Shown here piece after piece: positions 1 through 7,235 of a stretch of 37,021 nt of DNA. This DNA comes from Candidatus Aenigmatarchaeota archaeon (GTDB lineage: Archaea; Aenigmatarchaeota; Aenigmatarchaeia; CG10238-14; SCSR01), in NCBI GenBank assembly GCA_016198705.1, contig JACQIA010000089.1, forward strand, positions 1-37,021, given 5' to 3'. A program made the translations under genes and the position numbers. How positions within the stretch are numbered: position 1 is the first letter of the stretch; the number at the start of each line of letters is the position of its first letter. Under the pieces are notes generated by a model, which was not told the origin of the DNA, did not search any database, and saw nothing but the letters and a program-made list of their open reading frames with translations.

Positions 1-1
1 A

Positions 2-130
2 TTCGAGAGAACTTTTGACGGCAAGGTGTGGAAATCGGGAACTGCTTTGGTGATAACCATACCGATAGCTACCATTCAAAAGTTCAACATAAAAGAGGGG
101 GACTTGTTAGAAATAACAATCAGCAAGTAA
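2..130 (+). CDS. AbrB/SpoVT-fold DNA-binding protein, C-terminal fragment
   Basis: An open frame enters from the left edge and gives 42 residues before TAA. It contains GKVWKSGTALVITIP followed by FNIKEGDLLEI, the swapped-hairpin AbrB/MazE pattern: a G-x-S-x-A-L-V-I-T-I-P strand and then a K-x-G-D-x-L turn. Such proteins are usually dimeric DNA-binding antitoxins or transcription regulators. The start and any partner gene lie outside the window. The next gene is a transposase starting 19 bases downstream on the same strand, so the two could be co-transcribed, or the transposase may have inserted behind it. The family call is fairly safe; the role (antitoxin or regulator) is not determined. 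Confidence 0.7.
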   Translation, partial: FERTFDGKVWKSGTALVITIPIATIQKFNIKEGDLLEITISK

Positions 131-149
131 AAATAGGAGAGTGAATTGT

Positions 150-1265
150 ATGACGCTTGGGAGCAATCAATACAATCCACCCAAAGATAATGGTGGGTTT
201 AAAAATAAAACTGTATCTGACAGGGAAGTAAAAGGCTACGCCATAATTTCTAAGGGAGATATACCCAAAACCGTCAATGAAGAAATTTTCTTAGTTCCAA
301 GTCAATCAAGCAATAAGAAATATAGAGTGATTGTAAGGAATTCCTATTCTTGCGAGTGTCCAGACCACAAATACAGAAAAGTGAAATGCAAACATATACA
401 CGCAGTAGAGTTTCTTTTGAAGATGAGAAACAAGTTCTCCGACAGTCTGGATATACCAAAAACGATATTCCAAGATTTGAGATGTATATATTGCAGTTCT
501 GCTAATCTAAAGAAAAATGGCAATAGGAAAACCTACTCTAGAATAAAGCAGAGATACTTGTGCAAGGATTGTAAGCAGACTTTCATAGAGGACAAGGAAT
601 TTGAGAAAATAAAAGCAGACCCTAAAGTCGTAACTCTGGCTATGGACTTGTACTACAAGGGATTGTCATTGAGGGATATATCCGATACGGTAAAGCAGTT
701 CTACGGCTTGGAAGTCAGCTATGAAGCTGTCAGGAATTGGATAACGAAATTCACGCAATTGACCAATGATTACGTAAACAAGCTACAGCCTAAATTTTCC
801 AGTACTTGGCATACTGACGAGCAGATGATAAAAGTAAAAGGCAAATGGCTTTACAATTGGAATGTCCTTGACGCTGACACAAGATTTCTGATAGCGAGCA
901 ACATAACCAAAGGTCGTGATATAAATGATGCAAGAAAAGTTTTCAGAAAGACCAAGAAGATAGCAAGTGAAAACCCCGACAATATTGTTACAGACGGATT
1001 ATGGAGCTATGAGAAGGCTATAAAGAAGGAGTTTATGCCCCATAGAAGCACCACCGAGCATATACGATTGACAACAATAAGGGAAAAGCCAAACAACAAT
1101 TTAGTTGAAAGATACCACAATACTTTTCGTGAATTTGACAAGGTAAGAAGAGGCTTCAAGGAAAAGTTTACTGATTTAGAAAAGGCTAATGAGTTTATAG
1201 AATTCTACAAAGAATTGCATCCGAAGTTTAGGTTTAAACTAATTGAAATACCAAATTCACATTAA
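150..1265 (+). CDS. IS6/IS240-like DDE transposase with N-terminal SWIM zinc finger
   Basis: A DDE transposase of about 371 residues. In order it shows a SWIM-type zinc finger (CxC...CxH, within CECPDHKYRKVKCKH), a CxxC...CxxC zinc ribbon (IYCSSAN to CKDCKQTF), a helix-turn-helix-like stretch, and an IS240-type catalytic core. The likely triad is D223 (WHTDEQ), D282 (VTDGLW) and E320 (LVERYHN), and none is missing. The ATG is preferred over the GTG nine bases upstream because GGAG at 136-139 is correctly spaced for the ATG but abuts the GTG. I found no terminal inverted repeats on either side, and the next gene overlaps its stop by four bases. It may therefore be a lone or remnant transposase rather than a complete element. 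Confidence 0.85.
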   Translation: MTLGSNQYNPPKDNGGFKNKTVSDREVKGYAIISKGDIPKTVNEEIFLVPSQSSNKKYRVIVRNSYSCECPDHKYRKVKCKHIHAVEFLLKMRNKFSDSLDIPKTIFQDLRCIYCSSANLKKNGNRKTYSRIKQRYLCKDCKQTFIEDKEFEKIKADPKVVTLAMDLYYKGLSLRDISDTVKQFYGLEVSYEAVRNWITKFTQLTNDYVNKLQPKFSSTWHTDEQMIKVKGKWLYNWNVLDADTRFLIASNITKGRDINDARKVFRKTKKIASENPDNIVTDGLWSYEKAIKKEFMPHRSTTEHIRLTTIREKPNNNLVERYHNTFREFDKVRRGFKEKFTDLEKANEFIEFYKELHPKFRFKLIEIPNSH

Positions 1266-1873
1266 CTAAATAACTTATCCAAAATTTTATCGAATCCTTT
1301 TTGCATAGCATATGCAATTAGTTGTGGGAGCAATTTTTGACCTTTATTTTTAATTTCTTTAAGGATTTGTAAAAGTTTATTTTCATCTTTCTCTGATTTA
1401 TTTAGTTCCGTGTCAAATTCCCTAACTTTATTCACTAAGATTTGTTTGTTAGATTCTGATAAACCCAATGGCTCTATAGCTTCTATAATATTGTTTATAC
1501 TGATTCTTTGTTCTAAATTTTGAAATTGACTTATATTTTGATGTAATTGTATAGCTGGTATAGTGCTCGTAATTTTATTTAATTCAGAGAAATCAATACC
1601 CAATGAATCAATTATGCTTGTTGTTCTATTCTTGATAATTTCCAGACCAACAATGATATTATGTTGCCCAAAGAATCCATCATTGATAGTTTCTCCATAT
1701 TTAGTTACTGTTGGATTTTCTTTATTCAATTCTTTAGCTAGCAAAACAGTTTCATTGTATTTTTCTATTAGTCCACCTACTCGAGATAAGTTTTCCCTTC
1801 TCTCTTGCATATCGCTAATCTCGTCCACTATCCTTTTCAAAGACCTTTTCAAATAATCTTCTTGATTAAACAT
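1262..1873 (-). CDS. Unrecognised coiled-coil protein
   Basis: A 203-residue protein that I do not recognise. It is rich in Glu, Lys, Asn, Ile and Leu. The N-terminal part (about residues 5-55) and the C-terminal half (about 135-195) have heptad-like spacing and are probably long helices or coiled coils. There is no signal peptide, membrane segment, cysteine motif or nucleotide-binding motif. The start is ATG with a TATA-like element about 30 bases upstream, which suggests a leaderless transcript. Its stop overlaps the convergent transposase stop by four bases. It could be a cargo or passenger gene of a mobile region, but nothing in the sequence proves this. Confidence 0.65.
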   Translation of the reverse strand: MFNQEDYLKRSLKRIVDEISDMQERRENLSRVGGLIEKYNETVLLAKELNKENPTVTKYGETINDGFFGQHNIIVGLEIIKNRTTSIIDSLGIDFSELNKITSTIPAIQLHQNISQFQNLEQRISINNIIEAIEPLGLSESNKQILVNKVREFDTELNKSEKDENKLLQILKEIKNKGQKLLPQLIAYAMQKGFDKILDKLFS

Positions 1874-1935
1874 AATAACAACCTAAACTTGACAAAATTT
1901 AAATATTTGATAATAACAACCTATTTCTTGACAAA
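1872..1935. repeat. Imperfect direct repeat pair, 38-base period
   Basis: Two copies of a 25-26 base unit lie at 1872-1896 and 1910-1935. Both begin ATAATAACAACCT and end CTTGACAAA, differing in the three or four bases between. They flank the TATA-like element of the minus-strand gene, and the second copy runs directly into a run of ten C residues (1937-1946). They may be duplicated operator half-sites or the trace of a local duplication. Confidence 0.6.
1898..1908 (-). promoter_or_regulatory. TATA-box-like promoter element for the coiled-coil gene
   Basis: TTTAAATATTT, centred about 30 bases upstream of the minus-strand ATG at 1873. This is the archaeal box A spacing expected for a leaderless mRNA. 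It sits between two direct repeats that could bind a regulator. Confidence 0.45.
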
Positions 1936-1952
1936 GCCCCCCCCCCAATAAC

Positions 1953-1960
1953 TTTAAATA
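1953..1960 (+). promoter_or_regulatory. TATA-box-like element for the CDC48 operon
   Basis: TTTAAATA lies about 55 bases before the ATG at 2015. This predicts a start of transcription near 1982 and a 5' leader of about 30 bases. It follows directly after the C10 tract. No other promoter-like element is visible inside the four-gene operon. Confidence 0.4.
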
Positions 1961-2014
1961 GTTTAGTGTTTAAATAATCCTAAATTAGGATTAGATAATA
2001 CTAAAAGTGACAGC

Positions 2015-2353
2015 ATGAGAATCAAAAAAACTATTTTAATCACATTTTCGGTCAGAAGCGAGAAGTTCGACAGCAATTCTGAGAGAAACAAGTTCTTCAG
2101 GGAACTGTATGGCTGGAAGCAGACAGTGCCAGCGGAGAACAAGACATACGAATACCACAGAGATGGGCTGTTAGACGAAATGCCCCATAAGAGAGTCGAC
2201 CAATCTTCATTCATCATCCAAGAAGACAATTTCGATAGGATGACGCAATTTTTCGAAGAATGGCATAAAAAAGTAATATGGAAAACTTTCAAATTGCTAT
2301 TAAATAATAAGGAAATGAGGGAGATGTTCGAGGATGAGGAAGAGGTGGAATAA
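2015..2353 (+). CDS. Small acidic-tailed protein, first gene of the CDC48 operon
   Basis: A 112-residue protein that I cannot assign to a family. It has a beta-strand-like N-terminus (KKTILITFSV), a charged middle, a Trp/Phe-containing amphipathic helix around residues 70-100, and a strongly acidic tail (EMFEDEEEVE). It has no signal peptide, membrane segment or cysteines. The stop codon directly abuts the ATG of the SelW-like gene, followed by two 4-base overlaps, so it is almost certainly translated with CDC48. An adaptor or substrate-recruiting role for the ATPase would fit the position but is only an inference. Confidence 0.8.
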   Translation: MRIKKTILITFSVRSEKFDSNSERNKFFRELYGWKQTVPAENKTYEYHRDGLLDEMPHKRVDQSSFIIQEDNFDRMTQFFEEWHKKVIWKTFKLLLNNKEMREMFEDEEEVE

Positions 2354-2572
2354 ATGAATGTGAAAATAGTATACTGCGTCCCATGCGGATACCTGCCTTT
2401 TGCAGAAAATTTGAAAAAAACAATTGAGGGGCATAATAAAGCAGCCAAGGTTGCCTTAGAAGGGGGAAAGAGTGGCATTCTCGATGTATATGTCGATAGC
2501 AAGCTAATTTTCTCTAAACATAAAGAAGGAAGATTCCCAGAATCCAAGGAAATATTGGAAAAGGTGAAATGA
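2354..2572 (+). CDS. SelT/SelW/SelH (Rdx) family thioredoxin-like protein
   Basis: A 72-residue protein matching the Rdx family. It has an N-terminal strand followed by CVPC (C8 and C11, the redox CxxC, with Cys where some members have selenocysteine). The family's C-terminal signature follows: [18 protein letters not shown], ending in a helix (KEILEKV). Length is normal for the family. These proteins are small thiol oxidoreductases with poorly defined partners. GAGGTGG at the end of the preceding gene serves as ribosome binding site. Its TGA overlaps the CDC48 ATG (ATGA), so translation is probably coupled and a link to protein quality control is plausible. Confidence 0.88.
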   Translation: MNVKIVYCVPCGYLPFAENLKKTIEGHNKAAKVALEGGKSGILDVYVDSKLIFSKHKEGRFPESKEILEKVK

Positions 2573-4863
2573 TGGAAAATAAAGACAATAAAGACATTCG
2601 ATTGAAAGTTGGGGAATTGACAGCGAGGGAGGAAGCTGGCAGGGGTATTGTCAGGATAGATTCCAATACAATGACCAAGCTCGGATTGAAGGAGGGTGAT
2701 GTCCTGGAGATTGAAAGCAGCAAAAAGACAGGCGCTATTGCAGTAAGGGCATACCCAGCCGATGTTGGACTGAATATAATAAGAATGGACGGGATAACAA
2801 GAAGGAATTGCGGCTCTGGTGTTGGGGAGTTTGTAAAAATAAGAAAGGCCGAAGCTAAGGAAGCAAAGAGGGTTTCTATAGCACCGGCAGAAAAGGGAAT
2901 AATAATTCATATTTCTCCGAACTTAATAAAACAAAATATTTTCATGCGCCCAGTTGTCAAAGGCGATATAATTATCCCGTCTCCTGTTGTTAGAAGAAGG
3001 CCACCGCGGGGCGGAAGCATATTCGAGGAATTTTTCGGCATGGACCTGGAAGATTTCTTTTTCACACCATTCCCAGGCGAGACAAGATTTGTAGTTACCA
3101 GTACAGATCCCTCGGGAATCATCAGAATAGGCGAGACTACTGATTTGGAAATTATACCAGAATTGCCTGAGTCCATGAAATTGGAGGAGAGGGCTGTACC
3201 TTCCGTAACTTATGAAGACGTTGGCGGCATAAGGGAAATTATACACAAGGTTAGGGAAATTATTGAACTGCCTTTAAGGCATCCGGAATTGTTTGAGAAA
3301 CTGGGGATAGAACCGCCGAAGGGTGTATTGTTATTTGGTCCGCCTGGAACAGGCAAGACATTACTGGCGAAAGCTGTAGCTAATGAGTCAGGGGCTAATT
3401 TTATTTCAATCAGTGGGCCAGAAATATTTAGCAAGTGGTATGGTGAAACTGAGAATAACTTGAGAAAAATTTTTGATGAGGCAGAAAAAAATGCGCCGAC
3501 AATTATTTTTATTGATGAAATAGATGCAATAGCGCCAAAGAGGGAAGAGGTTACCGGGGAGGTTGAAAGGAGAACTGTGTCGCAACTTCTAACATTAATG
3601 GACGGCCTAAAGAAACGGGGCAAAGTAATTGTTATAGCTGCAACCAACAGGCCTAACAGCATTGACCAGGCCTTAAGACGTGCTGGCAGGTTTGACAGGG
3701 AGATAGAGTTTCCTGTGCCAGATAGGAATGGTAGATTGGAGATTCTGAAAATTCACAGCAGAAACATGCCTTTGGCAAAGGATGTTGATCTGGAGCATTT
3801 ATCGGATATAAGTTACGGTTATGTCGGTGCTGATTTATGGGCTTTGGCCAAAGAAGCGGCGATGTCTGCATTGAGGAGGGTGCTGCCTGATATTAAATGG
3901 AAGGCTGAGGAAGAATTGCCTAGAGAGATAATAGAAAAATTAATAGTAACTAAAGATGATTTTGAAACTGCATTGAAAATGGTTGAACCTTCTGCAATGA
4001 GAGAAGTTTTGGTAGAAATACCGAAAGTTAAATGGAGTGATATTGGCGGGTTGGAGGATGTCAAACAAGCGCTAAAGGAGATGATAGAATGGCCATTGCA
4101 ATCTCCGGAAGCTTTTGAAAGGATGGGAGTAGCACCGCCTAAAGGCATATTGCTATACGGTCCGCCTGGAACAGGGAAAACATTACTGGCGAAAGCCACG
4201 GCTAACGAGTCAGGGGCTAATTTTATTTCTGTAAAAGGACCAGAGATGCTTACCATGTGGGTTGGGGAGAGTGAAAGAAAAGTAAGGGAATTGTTCAGAA
4301 GGGCTAAGCAGGTTGCACCCGCAATCATATTCCTTGATGAAATCGATTCGGTAGTTCCGAAAAGAGGAGGCTATTCTGGAAGCCATGCCATAGAAAGCAT
4401 AGTTTCGCAGCTGCTGACAGAAATGTCTGGATTGGAGGAATTGAAAGGCGTGGTAGTGATAGCTGCAACTAATCGCCCTGACATGATCGACCCTGCATTA
4501 CTTAGACCTGGCAGGATTGATAGATTTGTTTTAGTTCCAGCTCCTGATGAAAAGGCGAGATTGGAAATTTTCAAAGTTCATACAAAACAGATGCCGCTAA
4601 AGAGTGTTGACCTGAAGGAATTGGCGAAAAAAACTGAAGGCTTCAGCGGAGCTGATATTGAGGCTATATGCAGGGAGGCTGCCATGAGTGCCTTAAGAGA
4701 AGATATCAAATCAAAAGAAGTGAAGATGAAGCACTTTGAAGACTCTTTGAAGAGAATGACACCAAGCGTATCAAAAGATGTCGTAGCGCACTACAGCAAA
4801 TTTGTAGAAAGGCAGAAGAAAATTCAGGAAAAAGACGACTTTAGGCCAAGCTATATAGGATGA
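2569..4863 (+). CDS. CDC48/VAT-type AAA ATPase
   Basis: A 764-residue homologue of archaeal VAT and eukaryotic p97/CDC48, a hexameric unfoldase that threads proteins through its pore. The N-domain (about 8-195) begins with a double-psi barrel. D1 has Walker A GPPGTGKT at 257-264 and DEID at 316-319. D2 has Walker A at 531-538 and DEID at 590-593. Both arginine-finger regions (RRAGRFDRE and RPGRIDRF) are present, so both rings should hydrolyse ATP. An Arg/Pro- and Phe-rich insertion (about 142-172) interrupts the N-domain. The tail ends DFRPSYIG. Tyr is third from the end, so it is not a strict proteasome-docking HbYX motif. The gene overlaps both neighbours by four bases. Confidence 0.96.
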   Translation: MMENKDNKDIRLKVGELTAREEAGRGIVRIDSNTMTKLGLKEGDVLEIESSKKTGAIAVRAYPADVGLNIIRMDGITRRNCGSGVGEFVKIRKAEAKEAKRVSIAPAEKGIIIHISPNLIKQNIFMRPVVKGDIIIPSPVVRRRPPRGGSIFEEFFGMDLEDFFFTPFPGETRFVVTSTDPSGIIRIGETTDLEIIPELPESMKLEERAVPSVTYEDVGGIREIIHKVREIIELPLRHPELFEKLGIEPPKGVLLFGPPGTGKTLLAKAVANESGANFISISGPEIFSKWYGETENNLRKIFDEAEKNAPTIIFIDEIDAIAPKREEVTGEVERRTVSQLLTLMDGLKKRGKVIVIAATNRPNSIDQALRRAGRFDREIEFPVPDRNGRLEILKIHSRNMPLAKDVDLEHLSDISYGYVGADLWALAKEAAMSALRRVLPDIKWKAEEELPREIIEKLIVTKDDFETALKMVEPSAMREVLVEIPKVKWSDIGGLEDVKQALKEMIEWPLQSPEAFERMGVAPPKGILLYGPPGTGKTLLAKATANESGANFISVKGPEMLTMWVGESERKVRELFRRAKQVAPAIIFLDEIDSVVPKRGGYSGSHAIESIVSQLLTEMSGLEELKGVVVIAATNRPDMIDPALLRPGRIDRFVLVPAPDEKARLEIFKVHTKQMPLKSVDLKELAKKTEGFSGADIEAICREAAMSALREDIKSKEVKMKHFEDSLKRMTPSVSKDVVAHYSKFVERQKKIQEKDDFRPSYIG

Positions 4864-5366
4864 GGAAAATGAATTTTGCAAAAGAGTTAGGTAAAGCGGA
4901 AGATTTGTCAGAGATTTTTGAGATAGTCAAAACCGCAGTAAAGGAATTTCTAGGAAGAGAAAGGAGTGGGTTGATGCTTGGACTGAGTGATTTAGGCGGC
5001 CGGCCTGGTTTTTTTGTTGGTGCGTTCTATCCTGTTGGATCAAATTTAATAGTAATGAATAAAACGCCTATGAGGGTTGTTGAAGCAACAAAGCCGCATC
5101 TGTATAAAGCTTATTGCTTTCATATATTGCTGCATGAATATCTGCATACAATTGGAATTTTGGACGAAAGAAATAACAGAATCATCACTACGATTCTAAG
5201 TGAAAAGGCTTTTGGCGAGAATCATCCTGTAGCTTTGATTGCCAAAGATTTCAACAGAGTCTTCCCAGAAGTTATGTATTCAGCATTAGGCTGGCAGCCT
5301 TCAAATGAAATGAGAATAGAAATAGTCCCTGGGTTTGATAGGTCAAGTGTAAATTACATTGGATAA
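4860..5366 (+). CDS. Putative metzincin-like zinc metalloprotease (HExxHxxGxxD)
   Basis: A 168-residue cytosolic-looking protein. The central motif [12 protein letters not shown] (H92, E93, H96, G99, D102) fits HExxHxxGxxD, the extended zinc motif of metzincins with Asp as third ligand, as in snapalysin. A preceding helix ([11 protein letters not shown]) leads into it. There is no signal peptide or membrane segment, unlike most secreted metzincins. It overlaps the CDC48 stop by four bases and its last three residues, YIG, equal those of CDC48. It may cleave or process proteins delivered by the unfoldase; that role is inferred from motif and neighbourhood only. Confidence 0.8.
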   Translation: MRKMNFAKELGKAEDLSEIFEIVKTAVKEFLGRERSGLMLGLSDLGGRPGFFVGAFYPVGSNLIVMNKTPMRVVEATKPHLYKAYCFHILLHEYLHTIGILDERNNRIITTILSEKAFGENHPVALIAKDFNRVFPEVMYSALGWQPSNEMRIEIVPGFDRSSVNYIG

Positions 5367-5368
5367 AA

Positions 5369-5896
5369 TTATTTCATCAGCTTAAACAAATCAGATTTGG
5401 TTATTATTCCAACAACTTTTCCCTTTTCTGAAATTAGTATTGAAGAAAATGTTTGAAGAAATGATTTAACAGTATCTATTGTCTCATCAGCATCTACTAA
5501 TGGCAATGATTTTTCCATCAAATTTTTCACAGGCGAATTTGGATTATTCCAACTTCCTATTATTGTAGTTTCATTTATACTGCCTATCGATACATTATTT
5601 TTTAAAACCGGAAGTTGTGATATGCTATAAAGTTTCATTAGTTTGGCTACTTTTTTGATTGTATCATTAGGTGAAACATAAATTACCTTTTTGACCATTA
5701 TGTCTTTACATCTAAGATTGTTCTTTCCTGCTTCAAGTACAGAAAGTATTTTATTAATTGTAGATAATCTTGCATCTACTTTGTTATTTTCAATTTTTGC
5801 TATGTGCGCTTGTGTGATTCCAACTTTTTCTGCTAATTCTGTTTGAGTCAATCCAATTTTTTCTCGTAATTCCCTAAGATATACTCCTGAAATCAC
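5369..5896 (-). CDS. XRE-family HTH regulator with two CBS domains
   Basis: About 175 residues. An N-terminal Cro/C1-type helix-turn-helix (LRELREKIGLTQTELAEKVG, then ITQAHIAKIEN) is followed by a paired CBS module (about residues 60-175; the second ends VVGIITKSDLFKLM). CBS pairs usually bind adenosyl nucleotides such as AMP, ATP or SAM, so this is a ligand-sensing transcription factor of a type common in archaea. The GTG used here is favoured by GGTGG five bases upstream. A GTG three codons earlier is also possible. It is divergent from metK across a shared AT-rich promoter region, which makes metK, or SAM level, a plausible target and ligand; this is inference. Confidence 0.9.
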   Translation of the reverse strand: MISGVYLRELREKIGLTQTELAEKVGITQAHIAKIENNKVDARLSTINKILSVLEAGKNNLRCKDIMVKKVIYVSPNDTIKKVAKLMKLYSISQLPVLKNNVSIGSINETTIIGSWNNPNSPVKNLMEKSLPLVDADETIDTVKSFLQTFSSILISEKGKVVGIITKSDLFKLMK

Positions 5897-5934
5897 TATA
5901 ACCACCAGTTATATTATTAATCTATTAATATGTA

Positions 5935-5947
5935 TTTTTAAATATTT
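5935..5947. promoter_or_regulatory. Bidirectional TATA-like element between the XRE-CBS gene and metK
   Basis: TTTTTAAATATTT reads as an archaeal box A on either strand. It lies about 45 bases from the regulator start and about 60 from the metK start. That leaves metK a leader of about 30 bases, which contains its ribosome binding site. Confidence 0.45.
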
Positions 5948-6003
5948 GTATGAAGTATCAAATATGAGAAGTGTATTTATGAAACAAAAGGAGGTGGTAG
6001 TCC

Positions 6004-7180
6004 CTGAGTAAGCATTTATTTACATCAGAATCTGTAACCGAAGGGCATCCTTGACAAAATCGCTGACCAAATCTCAGATGCTGTCTATGATGAAATGTTA
6101 AGACAAGACTTGGAAATTGATTCTAGTATAGACACTCATGCTGGCATTGAAACATTTTGTACAACTGGTTTAGTATTGGTCGGTGGGGAAGCCAAAACAA
6201 AATCGTATGTTAACGTTCAAGAAGTTGTTAGAAATGTGCTTAAAAAAATTGGTTATGACAAATCCGAATATGGTTTCTGTTGTGATGATGTTGGTGTGAT
6301 AGTAACTATCCACGAACAATCTCCAGATATTGCTATTGGTGTAGAAGGAAAAGGAGAGTATAAGGAGCAAGGTGCTGGCGATCAAGGTTTAATGTTTGGT
6401 TATGCTTGCAATGAAACTCCTGAACTCATGCCTTTACCAATTACTTTGGCGCATAAACTAACTATGAAATTGGCTGAAGTTAGAAAATTGGGTATATTAT
6501 CCTACCTAAGACCCGACGGTAAATCCCAAGTTACTATTGAATATGATAATGGTAAAGCTGAAAGAATAGAAGCGGTGGTTATTGCTGCACATCATTCTGC
6601 TGATGTTAACTTGGGACAACTTAGAGCCGATATAAAAGAAAAAGTTATCAAACCTGTTTGTGGAGACTTGTTGGATGAGAAAACTAAAATTTTCATTAAT
6701 TCTACTGGTCGTTTTGTTTCAGGTGGGCCACCTGCTGATGCAGGCTTGACTGGTAGGAAAATTATTGTTGATACCTATGGTGGTGTTGGCGCCCATGGAG
6801 GCGGTGCCTTCTCTGGTAAATGTATTACCAAAGTTGACAGAAGTGCTTCCTACTATGCCCGTTATGTAGCTAAAAATATTGTGTCTGCTGGTTTGGCTGA
6901 TAAGTGTGAAATACAGGTTGCTTATTCCATTGGTGTTGCCCAACCAGTGAGTATTTCGATAAACACCTTCGGTACAGGAAAGATTTCTGATGATAAGATT
7001 ATTGATTTGGTGAAGAAACATTTCGACTTTAGACCTAAATCGATTATAGAACAACTTAATCTGCGCCGTCCAATCTATAGGAAAACTGCATGCTACGGCC
7101 ATTTTGGAAGAGATGATCCTGATTTTACGTGGGAAAAAACAGATAAGGCTAGGGAATTAAGAAAAGATGCTGGCATTTGA
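6004..7180 (+). CDS. metK: Bacterial-type S-adenosylmethionine synthetase, frameshifted in GHPDK
   Basis: MetK makes SAM from methionine and ATP. Reading from CTG at 6004 gives [15 protein letters not shown] and then TGA. Removing one T at 6051 or 6052 restores [15 protein letters not shown] and a 391-residue protein of normal length. The remainder is intact: [12 protein letters not shown] (ATP-binding signature), [14 protein letters not shown] and KVDRSA. The usual GKDP is GKCI here. AAGGAGGTGG lies 6-7 bases before the CTG, an unusually strong ribosome binding site for a non-ATG start. Most archaea use a different, divergent MAT, so lateral transfer from bacteria is likely. The shift could be a sequence error, a recent lesion, or a programmed +1 event resembling prfB. 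Confidence 0.85.
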
Positions 7181-7235
7181 CTGAAACATATATTTATAAG
7201 CCAAACAAAAACCAAAATCCTTATAAGTGTAACTG

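Noticed and set aside
2354-2572. Selenoprotein call for the SelW-like gene
   Set aside because: The redox motif is CxxC encoded by ordinary Cys codons with no in-frame UGA.
1963-2910. 315-codon minus-strand frame opposite the start of the CDC48 operon
   Set aside because: It is antisense to three clearly recognised genes with correct overlaps; its Ser/Phe/Leu-rich product is a typical shadow.
4846-4863. CDC48 tail as a proteasome-docking HbYX motif
   Set aside because: HbYX needs Tyr as the penultimate residue; here Tyr is third from the end (YIG). No proteasome gene is in the window.
5979-6011. Ten-codon ATG frame ahead of metK ([10 protein letters not shown]) as a leader peptide
   Set aside because: It simply reads through the strong ribosome binding site of metK and shows no regulatory codons or attenuator hairpin.
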